This document shows positions 1-7,376 of a stretch of 10,096 nt of DNA, piece after piece. How positions within the stretch are numbered: position 1 is the stretch's first letter; the number at the start of each line of letters is the position of its first letter. Location of the stretch: the NCBI GenBank assembly GCA_903853785.1, contig CAINUM010000038.1, forward strand, positions 1-10,096. Direction: 5' to 3'. The notes under the pieces are model-generated. The model did no database searches. It was given only the letters and a program-made list of their open reading frames with translations, and was not told the origin of the DNA. Both the position numbers and the translations under genes were made by a program. The DNA is from Candidatus Magasanikiibacteriota bacterium. Lineage in GTDB: Bacteria; Patescibacteriota; Patescibacteriia; Magasanikbacterales; GWA2-37-8.

Positions 1-108
1 GATGATCGGTATCGTATTATCATCGATGATATTAAAAATATTAAAAATCTATTATCTGCAAATATAAATCCACGTTTGGCAGTTGAACAATTTTTAACAA
101 AATTTTAA
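1..108 (+). CDS. C-terminal fragment, possibly DNA polymerase III delta/delta'-like subunit
   Basis: The window opens inside a reading frame that starts at base 1 and stops at TAA 106-108, giving the last 35 residues of a protein. The tail contains the string NINPRLAVEQFL followed by a few residues. This resembles the C-terminal end of clamp-loader subunits (delta' HolB or the related DnaX/HolA group), where an N-x-N-P-R-L-x-x-E stretch closes the last helical domain. The resemblance is from memory and rests on a short segment, so the function is tentative; the coding frame itself is likely. The next gene starts 27 nt downstream on the same strand. No zinc or ATPase motif can be judged because the rest lies outside the window. 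Confidence 0.5.
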   Translation, partial: DDRYRIIIDDIKNIKNLLSANINPRLAVEQFLTKF

Positions 109-111
109 AAT
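83..111 (+). promoter_or_regulatory. Candidate sigma-70-type promoter for the lipoprotein gene
   Basis: TTGAAC at 83-88 and TAAAAT at 106-111 are separated by exactly 17 nt, matching the consensus at four and five of six bases respectively. The pair overlaps the last codons of the upstream gene. Transcription would begin near 118, shortly before the ATG at 136. Because the region is very AT-rich, a chance match is quite possible. Confidence 0.35.
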
Positions 112-135
112 AAATTTAAGTCAATTTTAAAAATT

Positions 136-1221
136 ATGAAAAAAATTCCTTTAATAATTTTAGCAGTAGTGGCAGTCTTATTAACTACAGGTGCTGGTTG
201 TTTGCAGTTTGGTGCGACCCAGGCACAAGGGCCAATGGGAATGTATCAGTCTGTTGATAAGGGTGAAATTTGGAAACAAATCGCTGCTTTGCCAACTGTT
301 TCCGGAGTGCAAAATATTTCTGGAATTAAGGTGTATCGTATTCATACTGATCCAAGTGATCCAAACGCAATTTATATTGCATCTCGCGGTCAGGGTTTAT
401 ATTATAGTTACAATAATGGTGCAAGTTGGCAAACAGCTCCCGCAATGGCTGGTAAATTTATTTATGGTTTGGCAGTAAATCCAAATAATAAATGTAATAT
501 TTTTGTCAGTGATGGACAACACATTTTTAAAACCGATGATTGTATGCGCTCTTGGACAAATGTTTATTCCGAAGAACGTCCTGATCAGAGGGTAATATCC
601 TTAGCTGTTGATTTCGGTTCTACCAGTACAGTATATGCCGCCGAATTGGGTGGAGATATCTTAATAAGTAATAATCTTGGTGGAAGTTGGCGTGTTTCTC
701 AGCGTTTCGGAGTCCAGCTACAATATTTAGTTGCTGATCAATTTAATCCTGGCCGAGTTTATGTTGCGGCTTATAAAGATGGAATTTATCGATCGGATGA
801 TTTGGGGGCAACTTGGAAAGATATGTCGGTTGGTTTAGATAATTATACTGATGCTAAAAAGTTTAATCGCCTTGTTATAAATCCGGGGAAAAAGGATAGT
901 TTGTTTTGGGTGTCAAAGTATGGAATCTTAAGATCCGATGACGCAGGGACAACTTGGACAGACTTGAAATTAATCACACCTCCAGGTAGTGTAAATATCT
1001 ACGCTTTTGATATCAATGCTAAAAATCAAAATGAGATGTATTATACGGGTACAATTTTGGGTGATGGTAATGTGAATGTGCGATCAACATTTTACAAAAC
1101 TACAGATGGTGGAAAAAATTGGGTAACTAAAAAACTACCAACAAATTCAATTCCAGTGACTATCTTGATTAACACAGAAAAAGATAACGTGGTATCAATG
1201 GGCTTTTCAACTTTAGATTAA
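136..1221 (+). CDS. Predicted lipoprotein with Asp-box (BNR/sortilin-like) beta-propeller repeats
   Basis: This 361-aa protein starts with two lysines, a hydrophobic stretch (about residues 5-19) and a cysteine at 22 in TTGAGC, so it is probably an exported lipoprotein. The lipobox is irregular, with Gly rather than Leu at -3. Seven Asp-box-like motifs of the S/T-x-D-x-G-x-x-W kind follow at about 39-46, 91-98, 132-140, 178-185, 220-227, 267-274 and 322-329. The clearest are SDDLGATW and SDDAGTTW. Such repeats fold as beta-propeller blades in sialidases, Vps10/sortilin domains and Ycf48-like assembly factors. No sialidase catalytic residues are recognisable, so a binding or scaffold role outside the membrane is more likely than an enzyme. 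No Shine-Dalgarno site is visible. The gene is followed by frr after 12 nt, probably in the same transcript. The specific function is unknown. Confidence 0.85.
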   Translation: MKKIPLIILAVVAVLLTTGAGCLQFGATQAQGPMGMYQSVDKGEIWKQIAALPTVSGVQNISGIKVYRIHTDPSDPNAIYIASRGQGLYYSYNNGASWQTAPAMAGKFIYGLAVNPNNKCNIFVSDGQHIFKTDDCMRSWTNVYSEERPDQRVISLAVDFGSTSTVYAAELGGDILISNNLGGSWRVSQRFGVQLQYLVADQFNPGRVYVAAYKDGIYRSDDLGATWKDMSVGLDNYTDAKKFNRLVINPGKKDSLFWVSKYGILRSDDAGTTWTDLKLITPPGSVNIYAFDINAKNQNEMYYTGTILGDGNVNVRSTFYKTTDGGKNWVTKKLPTNSIPVTILINTEKDNVVSMGFSTLD

Positions 1222-1233
1222 TAAATTACATAT

Positions 1234-1782
1234 ATGCAAATTAGTGATTTTAAGGAGGATTTTGATAAGGTTATAGAATTTCTTAAAAAAGATATTGTCG
1301 GTTTGCGTACCGGACGTGCCTCAGTGGCTATGGTGGAAGATATTTCAGTAGAGGCATATGGAACGTATCAGGCACTCAAAGCTTTAGCTTCTATATCCGT
1401 AGCCGATGCTAAAACTGTAAACATTGAGCCTTGGGATAAAACAGTTTTAGGAGCTATCGAAAAAGGTATCCGGGATTCTGGTATTGGTGTTAGTCCAGTA
1501 AATGACGGTAAATTAATTCGAGTTATTTTGCCAAATTTAACTACAGAGCGTCGTCGTGAACTAACTAAGGTATTACATGAAAAATTAGAAAATGCGCGTG
1601 TGTCCTTGCGCAAGGTTCGTCAGGAAATTCGAGAGTTGGTTGAAGGAGAAGAAGAATCAAAATCAATAAGTGAAGATGAGAGATTTAAATTGTTTGAAGA
1701 TTTGGAAGAAGAAGTAAAAGAATATAATAATAAAATTAAGGAAGTTGGAGAAAATAAAGAAGTTGAAATTAACACTATTTAA
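1234..1782 (+). CDS. frr: Ribosome recycling factor
   Basis: The 182-aa product is full length for ribosome recycling factor (about 185 aa in E. coli). RRF works with EF-G in the cytoplasm to split post-termination ribosomes into subunits and free the mRNA. Family hallmarks are visible: the N-terminal LRTGRAS segment at about residues 24-30, the hinge and domain II region with SVADAKTVNIEPWDK, the IGVSPVNDGKLIRV strand pair, and the LTTERRRELTK motif that begins the long C-terminal helix. The C-terminal third is highly charged and helical, as expected for the three-helix bundle. The ATG at 1234 matches the usual N-terminus. It has no obvious Shine-Dalgarno site and is preceded by ATAT. Its stop lies 1 nt before the glyS start, suggesting translational coupling. 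Confidence 0.97.
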   Translation: MQISDFKEDFDKVIEFLKKDIVGLRTGRASVAMVEDISVEAYGTYQALKALASISVADAKTVNIEPWDKTVLGAIEKGIRDSGIGVSPVNDGKLIRVILPNLTTERRRELTKVLHEKLENARVSLRKVRQEIRELVEGEEESKSISEDERFKLFEDLEEEVKEYNNKIKEVGENKEVEINTI

Positions 1783-1783
1783 T

Positions 1784-3154
1784 ATGCCTAAAGATCTTGA
1801 AAAGGTAGTATCGCTATGTAAGAGGAGAGGTTTTATTTTTCCAGGCAGTGAAATCTATGGTGGTCTGGCCAATAGTTGGGATTACGGTCCACTCGGTCAT
1901 TTGCTTAAACAAAACATCAAGAAAGCTTGGTGGAAATTTTTTGTGCAAGAACGTTCTGATATGGTAGCACTTGATAGTGCAATTATTATGAACCCTAAAG
2001 TTTGGGAGGCGTCCGGTCATTTGCAAAATTTTTCTGATGAATTAGTGGAGTGTAAGAAATGTCATCATCGATTTCGTACTGATCATATACTTGAAGCGGC
2101 TAGCTTAAAGCCAGAATATGATAAGGGTCAGCCGAAAACTGCGGCTGAAGTAAAATGTCCAGAATGTGATGGTGAATTGACTGATCCAAAGAGTTTTAAT
2201 TTAATGTTTAAAACTTTTTTGGGTACTAACGAAGATAGTGCAACCACTGCATATTTACGCCCTGAAACAGCAGCTGGCATGTTTGTAAATTTTAAAAATG
2301 TTTTGAATGCCACTCGACGTCGTTTACCATTTGGAATTGCGCAGATTGGAAAATGTTTCCGTAATGAAATTACTCCAGGAAATTTTATTTTTAGAACTCG
2401 TGAATTTGAGATTGGTGAATTTGAATATTTTATTAATCCAAAAGATTGGGAAAAAATATTTGAAATGTGGTTGGGAGAAATAAAACGATGGTGGCAAGAT
2501 GTTATGCAGATCGATATGGAAAATTTGGTGTGGCATGAAATTGAAGATGGTGAGCGCGCTCATTACAGTAAACGTACAGTTGATATTGAATATAAATATC
2601 CGTTTGGCGTGAAGGAATTGCACGGCATTGCTTATCGAACTGATTTCGATTTGTCTCGTCACGAAAAGGTGAGTGGTGAGGATTTGAAATATACTGACCC
2701 AGAAACAAATGAGAAATTTTTACCTCACGTTATCGAACCAACTTTTGGTATCGATCGCATGCTGTTGGTATCTTTGCTTGAAGCCTATACTGAAGAAGAA
2801 GCACCAACTTCAAAAGATGGTGAGACTGAGGCGCGTATCGTAATGAAATTTCCAAAACATTTAGCACCTATTCAAGTGGCCGTTTTGCCATTATCGAAAA
2901 AAGAAGAACTCTCTAGCGTCTCAAGAGATTTAGCTAATGATTTACGCAAAAATTTTAGCGTTGATTATGATGAGACCCAAAGTATCGGTAAGCGCTATCG
3001 TCGTCAGGACGAAGTGGGTACACCATATTGTGTGACAATTGATTTTGATTCTTTGGTAGATAAAAAAGTAACTGTTCGTGATCGTGATACTATGGCTCAA
3101 GAGCGCATTGATATTAGCGATCTTAAAAATTATCTGATTGCCAAGTTTAATTAA
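1784..3154 (+). CDS. glyS: Glycyl-tRNA synthetase, dimeric (alpha2) class II type
   Basis: The enzyme charges tRNA-Gly with glycine using ATP. At 456 aa it matches the single-chain alpha2 type rather than the GlyQ/GlyS tetramer. The N-terminus has the family signature KRRGFIFPGSEIYGG and the WDYGPLG motif at 32-38. Motif 2 is FRNE at 192-195, motif 3 contains EPTFGIDR at about 318-325, and the C-terminal anticodon-binding domain spans about 361-456. Two CxxC pairs (C90/C93 and C125/C128) form a probable zinc site, known in many bacterial members. The frame is open to an upstream ATG at 1745, but that start would overlap frr by 38 nt and add 13 residues of low-complexity sequence. The ATG at 1784, just after the frr stop, gives the standard N-terminus. 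The gene sits between frr and an M16 peptidase in the probable operon. Confidence 0.96.
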   Translation: MPKDLEKVVSLCKRRGFIFPGSEIYGGLANSWDYGPLGHLLKQNIKKAWWKFFVQERSDMVALDSAIIMNPKVWEASGHLQNFSDELVECKKCHHRFRTDHILEAASLKPEYDKGQPKTAAEVKCPECDGELTDPKSFNLMFKTFLGTNEDSATTAYLRPETAAGMFVNFKNVLNATRRRLPFGIAQIGKCFRNEITPGNFIFRTREFEIGEFEYFINPKDWEKIFEMWLGEIKRWWQDVMQIDMENLVWHEIEDGERAHYSKRTVDIEYKYPFGVKELHGIAYRTDFDLSRHEKVSGEDLKYTDPETNEKFLPHVIEPTFGIDRMLLVSLLEAYTEEEAPTSKDGETEARIVMKFPKHLAPIQVAVLPLSKKEELSSVSRDLANDLRKNFSVDYDETQSIGKRYRRQDEVGTPYCVTIDFDSLVDKKVTVRDRDTMAQERIDISDLKNYLIAKFN

Positions 3155-3174
3155 GAAGGGTCTGAAAATAAATT

Positions 3175-4464
3175 ATGTATAAAATTTCCAAATTGAAAAA
3201 TAAAATGACCTTGATTACAGTGCCACTCAAAGGCACCAAGGCTACAACAGTTTTAGTGTTAGTGCCAGTAGGGTCACGTTATGAACACAAGAAGATTTCT
3301 GGCGTTTCTCACTTCGTTGAACATATGATGTTCAAAGGTACTCTAAAACGACCAGACGCTCAGGTGATTTCCAGGATTTTGGATGCGTCAGGTGCAGATT
3401 ACAATGCGTTTACCAGCAAGGATTACACCGGCTATTATGTGAAGATTGATAGCACCAAACAATCAATCGCATTCGATTTGATTGCTGATATGATTTATAA
3501 TTCTAAAATGGAAGCGGCGGAAATTGAAAAAGAAAAAGGTGTGATTGTGGAAGAGTTGAGAATGTACGAAGATAATCCAACTATGGGGATTGGTTTGTTG
3601 TATGATAATATTTTGTTTGGTGATTGTCCCTTAGGATGGGATGAGGGTGGTAGCGAAGAAACTGTTCGCGGTATTACGCGTGACGAGTTGTTTAATTACT
3701 ACCAGGCTGCTTACAAACCAGAAAACATGGTGCTGGTAGTAGCAGGTAATATTGACAGTAAACTTAAACAACATTTAAAACATTTTTTAAGTGCTGATTC
3801 TGAAAAAAATAAATCTAAAGTTTTGATCAAGAAAAATAATTTTGAAAAATTTGTTTGGCCAACTTCCAAATTACCTTTGGCTCAACGTGTTGCTGTCAAA
3901 GAAAAGAAGCTCGATCAATCGCATGTGATTCTTGGTTTTCCTGGAATTGCTTTGAACCACCCAGATCGATATGCCATGTCCGTGTTGCTAAACATATTGG
4001 GCGGCGGTATGAGTTCCAGATTGTTTGTTGAAGTGCGTGAAAAACGTGGCTTGGCTTATATGGTAAGAACTGGCTCAAGTAATTTTCGTGATGTTGGTAC
4101 ATCATATATTCAGGCCGGACTTGACCCAAAACGTTTGGGCGAAGCGGTAAAAGTAATCAAAGATGAACTACAAAAAATTTGTAATACAGCCGTAACAGAA
4201 AAAGAACTCAAAGATGCAAAATCCAACATATCCGGTCGCACAACTTTACATATGGAAGATTGCAGCTCTCAGGCTGAATGGTTTGCAAAACAGTTTTGGA
4301 TGATGGATAAAATCATGACCTACGAACAGGTGTTGCAAAAAATTAAAGCAGTAACTGTCAAAGATGTACAGAGAATGGCAAAGAAAATTTTTGATTGGTC
4401 GCAGGTTCGTGTTGCTGTAATTGGCAATGTTAAAAAAGAAGAGATTATTAATTTGTTTAAATAA
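3175..4464 (+). CDS. M16 family zinc metallopeptidase (pitrilysin/processing-peptidase-like)
   Basis: The 429-aa product has the inverted zinc motif HFVEH (H46, E49, H50) and a downstream acidic ligand in VIVEELRMYEDNP (E126 or E127), at the family's usual distance of about 76 residues. The C-terminal half carries REKRGLAY, matching the R/Y pair that binds substrate in M16 peptidases. One chain therefore carries both the zinc site and the R/Y segment. The length fits the two-domain M16B/C-like subfamily (related to YmxG/PqqL halves and mitochondrial processing peptidase beta), which usually acts as a dimer enclosing a chamber. No signal peptide is seen, so it is probably cytoplasmic and degrades or trims peptides. 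The start at 3175 gives the usual beginning before the first beta strand. An AAGAAGGG at 3153-3160 is rather far upstream (14 nt) for a ribosome binding site. tpiA follows after 5 nt. Confidence 0.93.
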   Translation: MYKISKLKNKMTLITVPLKGTKATTVLVLVPVGSRYEHKKISGVSHFVEHMMFKGTLKRPDAQVISRILDASGADYNAFTSKDYTGYYVKIDSTKQSIAFDLIADMIYNSKMEAAEIEKEKGVIVEELRMYEDNPTMGIGLLYDNILFGDCPLGWDEGGSEETVRGITRDELFNYYQAAYKPENMVLVVAGNIDSKLKQHLKHFLSADSEKNKSKVLIKKNNFEKFVWPTSKLPLAQRVAVKEKKLDQSHVILGFPGIALNHPDRYAMSVLLNILGGGMSSRLFVEVREKRGLAYMVRTGSSNFRDVGTSYIQAGLDPKRLGEAVKVIKDELQKICNTAVTEKELKDAKSNISGRTTLHMEDCSSQAEWFAKQFWMMDKIMTYEQVLQKIKAVTVKDVQRMAKKIFDWSQVRVAVIGNVKKEEIINLFK

Positions 4465-4469
4465 ATCAT

Positions 4470-5228
4470 ATGTCAGCATCCAAAAAAGTTTACCTTTTTG
4501 CAAATTGGAAGATGTATTTGGATTATGACGAAAGTAATATTTTGGCCAATGCTGTTGCAGCTGCTTCTTCAGACTTTGCAACAAAAATAAAAATGGTTGT
4601 ATTTCCTAGTTCGTTATCTTTTTATCCGGTTGCTCAGGCGTTAGGAGATGTGGGTATAGTTAGCGGGGCACAGAATATTCATTTTGAAGATAAGGGAGGG
4701 TTTACAGGTGAAAATTCAGCTTTGATGTATAAAAATGCCGGAGCCAAATTTACTTTAATTGGACATTCTGAGCGCCGACATTTGTTTGGTGAAACAAATC
4801 ATGAAGTACATCAAAAAATGGAAGCGGCTTTATTAGTTGGTTTGGTTCCAGTTTTATGTGTTGGTGAAACAGCCAAAGAGAGAAAAGGGGATAAAGCAAA
4901 AGATGTCGTTGAAGTGCAGTTGCGAGCTGCTTTGGATGGTTTGAAATGGAAGCCAAAAGCCAAATTATTTATAGCGTACGAACCAGTATGGGCGATTGGG
5001 ACTGGGAAAAATTGCGATCCGGTTGAAGCAGAAAAAATGTGTTTGATGATTGAAAACATGGCCAAGGCACTAGCGAAAGACGTAGAAATAATTATATTGT
5101 ACGGCGGTAGTGTTAATGGTGGTAATATCAAGGAATTCATTAAACAGCCAAATATAAATGGTGTTTTAGTTGGCGGAGCTTCGGCCAAACTTGACACTTG
5201 GCTACAAATTGTGCAAAATGCCTGTTAA
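4470..5228 (+). CDS. tpiA: Triosephosphate isomerase
   Basis: The enzyme interconverts dihydroxyacetone phosphate and glyceraldehyde 3-phosphate in glycolysis, in the cytoplasm, as a TIM-barrel dimer. All catalytic landmarks are present in the 252-aa product: N12 and K14 in ANWKMY, H99 in IGHSERR, and E171 in AYEPVWAIGTG, followed by loop 6. Phosphate-binding loops appear as YGGSV at 211-215 and GVLVGGAS at 231-238. Length is normal (about 250 aa). The first ATG of the frame lies 5 nt after the peptidase stop and gives the expected short N-terminus. No Shine-Dalgarno site is visible, so coupling to the upstream gene is likely. A gene for a membrane TPR protein begins 5 nt after the stop. Confidence 0.97.
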   Translation: MSASKKVYLFANWKMYLDYDESNILANAVAAASSDFATKIKMVVFPSSLSFYPVAQALGDVGIVSGAQNIHFEDKGGFTGENSALMYKNAGAKFTLIGHSERRHLFGETNHEVHQKMEAALLVGLVPVLCVGETAKERKGDKAKDVVEVQLRAALDGLKWKPKAKLFIAYEPVWAIGTGKNCDPVEAEKMCLMIENMAKALAKDVEIIILYGGSVNGGNIKEFIKQPNINGVLVGGASAKLDTWLQIVQNAC

Positions 5229-5233
5229 ATCTT

Positions 5234-6133
5234 ATGTTTAATTTCATTTTTTTATTAATAGTGCTGATTTGTCTTGGGGTGATCGGTTTTGTTATTTGGA
5301 AAAAAACCCCACAATTATCCAACTTAGACGTGGAGAATTTGCCGCAGGAGAAAACATCGCGCAAGAAGCACGAGATTATTACCAAGCGTATTGAAGCACA
5401 CAGCAAAGAAACCCGTGCTAAGTTGGGAGAAAAATTCCGTCCATTAGATAAAATTTGGCGTCAATTTCAGTTAAAGTTTCGAGTCTATGTTGGTAAGATT
5501 GAACGTCTAATCCACCACGAAGATATGATAAAGATCAAACAAGAACAAAGTTTGTTAACACCGGAAGAAAAAGATTCTAAATTAAAAGGTTTGATCCAGG
5601 ACGGTGAACAGAATTTGCAAGTTGGAAATTTGGATAAAGCCGAACATGCTTTTATAGCAGCTATAAAAATTAATGCAAAATCTGCTCCAGCCTATCGTGG
5701 ACTTGCAGAAGTGTATGTCAAAAAAGATTCAAACGAAGAAGCCAAACAGACCTTTATGTTCCTTCTTCATCTTGAACCAGACAATGATGCGGTGATGGTT
5801 CGATTGGCAGAAATGGCAGAATCACAGAATAATATTGATGAAGCAATCGAATATTATCAACGTGCAGTAGTGGCCAACGATTCTTTATCCCCACGTTTTG
5901 CCCACCTTGGAGAGATGCTTTTAAAGGTAGATCAGCCATTAGTGGCTAAGGAAGCCATTTTACAAGCCGTTGAGCTTGAACCCCAAAATCCTAAATATCT
6001 TGACTTACTGATAGAAACTGCTATACTATGTCAAGATAAGAAATTGGCCACCCAAGCTTACCAAAATTTACGCTTAGTAAATCCGGAAAATTCAAAACTA
6101 GCTGATTTCAAGGGCCGTATTGATAAGATATAA
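5234..6133 (+). CDS. Membrane-anchored tetratricopeptide repeat (TPR) protein
   Basis: The 299-aa protein begins with a hydrophobic helix (about residues 3-22). A short basic linker rich in K and R follows, then a charged region (about 36-112) likely to be helical. Residues from about 117 to 297 form tandem TPR units. Repeat signatures such as GNLDKAEHAFIAAIKIN, NEEAKQTFMFLLHLEPDN, IDEAIEYYQRAVVAND and LVAKEAILQAVELEPQN recur at about 34-residue spacing, giving about five units. TPRs are protein-binding scaffolds, and the partner cannot be read from sequence. The basic residues after the helix suggest an N-out, C-in topology with the repeats in the cytoplasm. The frame extends upstream to 5198, but that start would overlap tpiA and put a polar extension before the helix; ATG 5234 is preferred. 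tRNA-Thr begins only 5 nt after its stop. Confidence 0.88.
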   Translation: MFNFIFLLIVLICLGVIGFVIWKKTPQLSNLDVENLPQEKTSRKKHEIITKRIEAHSKETRAKLGEKFRPLDKIWRQFQLKFRVYVGKIERLIHHEDMIKIKQEQSLLTPEEKDSKLKGLIQDGEQNLQVGNLDKAEHAFIAAIKINAKSAPAYRGLAEVYVKKDSNEEAKQTFMFLLHLEPDNDAVMVRLAEMAESQNNIDEAIEYYQRAVVANDSLSPRFAHLGEMLLKVDQPLVAKEAILQAVELEPQNPKYLDLLIETAILCQDKKLATQAYQNLRLVNPENSKLADFKGRIDKI

Positions 6134-6138
6134 ATAAC

Positions 6139-6211
6139 GCCGTTGTAGCTCAGATGGTAGAGCATTTCCATGGTAAGGAAAAGGTCTCGGGTTCGATTCC
6201 CGATAACGGCT
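6139..6211 (+). tRNA. tRNA-Thr (anticodon GGT)
   Basis: The 73 nt fold into a full cloverleaf. The acceptor stem GCCGTTG pairs with TAACGGC (one G-T pair). The D stem is GCTC/GAGC with GG in the loop, the anticodon stem TTTCC/GGAAA encloses ATGGTAA, and the T arm is TCGGG-TTCGATT-CCCGA. The anticodon is GGT, reading ACC and ACT. The discriminator base is T and the next bases are CTG, so CCA is not encoded and must be added after transcription. It starts 5 nt after the TPR gene stop, so it is probably processed from a longer mRNA. Confidence 0.96.
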
Positions 6212-6226
6212 CTGGATAATTTTTAC

Positions 6227-6302
6227 GCCGACTTAGCTCAGTTGGTAGAGCAACGGTTTTGTAAACCGTAGGTCTAGGGTTCGAATCCCTAAGTCGGCTC
6301 CA
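6227..6302 (+). tRNA. tRNA-Thr (anticodon TGT)
   Basis: The acceptor GCCGACT pairs perfectly with AGTCGGC. The D stem is GCTC/GAGC, the anticodon stem ACGGT/ACCGT encloses TTTGTAA, and the T arm is TAGGG-TTCGAAT-CCCTA. The anticodon is TGT, which reads ACA and probably ACG. The discriminator T at 6299 is followed by CCA at 6300-6302, so here the 3' end is gene-encoded. It lies 15 nt after tRNA-Thr(GGT), and together the two cover threonine codons by wobble. Confidence 0.97.
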
Positions 6303-6319
6303 AGCAGTCTTTAAAATGC

Positions 6320-6404
6320 GGGCAGATACCAAAGTGGTTAAATGGGACAGACTGTAAATCTGTTGGCTCCGCCTTCGAAGGTTCGAATCCTTCTCTGCCC
6401 ACCA
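6320..6404 (+). tRNA. tRNA-Tyr (anticodon GTA)
   Basis: This 85-nt class II tRNA has acceptor GGGCAGA/TCTGCCC and a 3-bp D stem (CCA/TGG) with a large loop. Its anticodon stem ACAGA/TCTGT encloses CTGTAAA, giving anticodon GTA. The long variable arm has a GGC/GCC stem, and the T arm is GAAGG-TTCGAAT-CCTTC. The discriminator A is followed by encoded CCA at 6402-6404. The long variable arm is the normal bacterial form of tRNA-Tyr. Confidence 0.97.
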
Positions 6405-6426
6405 AAGTAAATTATTAAACGAATAT

Positions 6427-6579
6427 ATGTCACAAGAAAAATTGGCAAAAATGGAGTGTCAAGAATGTAAGCGTGTGGGTTATTTTACAACTCGCAATAA
6501 AAAGATAAAAACGCGCTTAGAATTGAAGAAGCACTGCAAAGATTGCAAGAAACATCAAGATTTTAAAGAAACAAAATAA
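6427..6579 (+). CDS. rpmG: Large-subunit ribosomal protein L33 (bL33)
   Basis: This short frame encodes 50 residues beginning MSQEKLAKMECQEC. L33 is a small zinc-ribbon protein of the 50S subunit near the E site. Two CxxC pairs (C11/C14 and C37/C40) mark the zinc-binding (C+) form. The central YFTTRNKK segment and the following basic stretch with KKHC match the L33 family, and the length is typical (about 50 aa). It starts 22 nt after tRNA-Tyr and ends 13 nt before the DUF1189-like gene. The position near tRNA-Trp fits the common bacterial rpmG neighbourhood. No Shine-Dalgarno site is seen before the ATG. Confidence 0.93.
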   Translation: MSQEKLAKMECQECKRVGYFTTRNKKIKTRLELKKHCKDCKKHQDFKETK

Positions 6580-6592
6580 GCCTTCTTGGTTT

Positions 6593-7372
6593 ATGAGTTT
6601 TTTTACTTCACTATACAATTCCTTGTATAATTTTAAATGGCTTTCAAGCCAGAAGAGTAACACGAGCTCAGCTTGGAGTTATTTTTTTCTTTTAATAGTT
6701 TTGATGACTGGTTTGACCACTATTTCCATGGGTTATAAACTGGCTGATGCGGTTCCAAAAATTAAACAAGCTCTATATAACGAGTTACCAGAATTTCAAG
6801 CAGAAGTAAAAAATGGACAGCTACAAGTAAACAATCTAGTGCAACCGTATGTTAAATCATATAGCCGGTTAGCAATAGTTGTGGATACAGTTTCTACAAG
6901 TACTATAGATATAAATAGTTATGTTAAGCAGGGTGATCGGTCCGTGTTGTTGATTACCAAAGATGCCTTTACTGCTTATGACGCGCAAGACAAGTCTGTG
7001 AAGACGCAGGTTTTGAAAGAGTACAGCGATTTTAAAACTGACCGAAATGGTGTATTAAAGATCGCCGATGGAATGTTCAGTAAAAAAATATTTGCAATAG
7101 TAATGGCCGTATTATTTATTTTAATGTTAGTGTTTCTTTTTTCGGCATATTTACTTAGTGTGTTAGTATTTGGATTTTTATTTTACTCGATCGCCAAACA
7201 ACAAAAGATGAATTGGAAGTTTAAAGAAGTTTTCAACGTTGGATTATTTACAATAACACTACCACTAATATTAGTTCAGTCTACATCGATCATTTATTTA
7301 AATTGGATTTTTGTGTTAGTCTATACTGGTTGGATGTACATGGTAATTTTGAAGAGAGATAAAATAGTATAA
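6593..7372 (+). CDS. DUF1189-like integral membrane protein
   Basis: The 259-aa product has one transmembrane helix near the N-terminus (about 28-48) and a soluble, probably extracytoplasmic region (about 50-163). Three to four further helices lie at about 166-200, 214-230 and 231-251. The start FFTSLYNSLYNFKW, the LPEFQ followed by NGQL just after the first helix, and the overall layout resemble the DUF1189 family as I remember it. That family has no established biochemical role. No enzyme motif is visible. The soluble part holds alternating hydrophobic strands (SRLAIVVDT, SVLLITKDAF), consistent with a small beta-rich domain. The gene sits between rpmG and tRNA-Trp, a place more often held by ribosomal or secE/nusG genes, and ends 4 nt before the tRNA. 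The family call is moderately sure; the membrane protein call is firm. Confidence 0.75.
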   Translation: MSFFTSLYNSLYNFKWLSSQKSNTSSAWSYFFLLIVLMTGLTTISMGYKLADAVPKIKQALYNELPEFQAEVKNGQLQVNNLVQPYVKSYSRLAIVVDTVSTSTIDINSYVKQGDRSVLLITKDAFTAYDAQDKSVKTQVLKEYSDFKTDRNGVLKIADGMFSKKIFAIVMAVLFILMLVFLFSAYLLSVLVFGFLFYSIAKQQKMNWKFKEVFNVGLFTITLPLILVQSTSIIYLNWIFVLVYTGWMYMVILKRDKIV

Positions 7373-7376
7373 ATTT

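Noticed and set aside
101..132. Direct repeat of AATTTTAAAA at 101-110 and 123-132
   Set aside because: It is a ten-base AT-only repeat in very AT-rich spacer, easily due to chance, with no further copies noted nearby.
1745..1783. Upstream in-frame ATG extending glyS by 13 residues
   Set aside because: It would overlap frr and add a lysine-rich tail not seen in the family. ATG 1784 gives the standard start.
2324..2662. Minus-strand open frame of 112 codons opposite glyS
   Set aside because: It is antisense to conserved glyS motif 2 and has shadow-like composition rich in F, I and N.
4811..5197. Minus-strand open frame of 128 codons opposite tpiA
   Set aside because: It lies wholly within tpiA, whose catalytic residues are all in place on the + strand. 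The antisense translation shows no recognisable domain.
6150..6332. Minus-strand open frame of 60 codons containing SRLRDSNPRPTVYKTVALPTELSRR-like sequence
   Set aside because: It is the antisense of the two tRNA-Thr genes. This string is a well-known false protein arising from tRNA complement strands in databases.
7361..7376. TATAAA at 7368-7373 as a promoter for tRNA-Trp
   Set aside because: It is 3 nt before the tRNA, so transcription would start inside the acceptor stem, and no -35 is correctly spaced.
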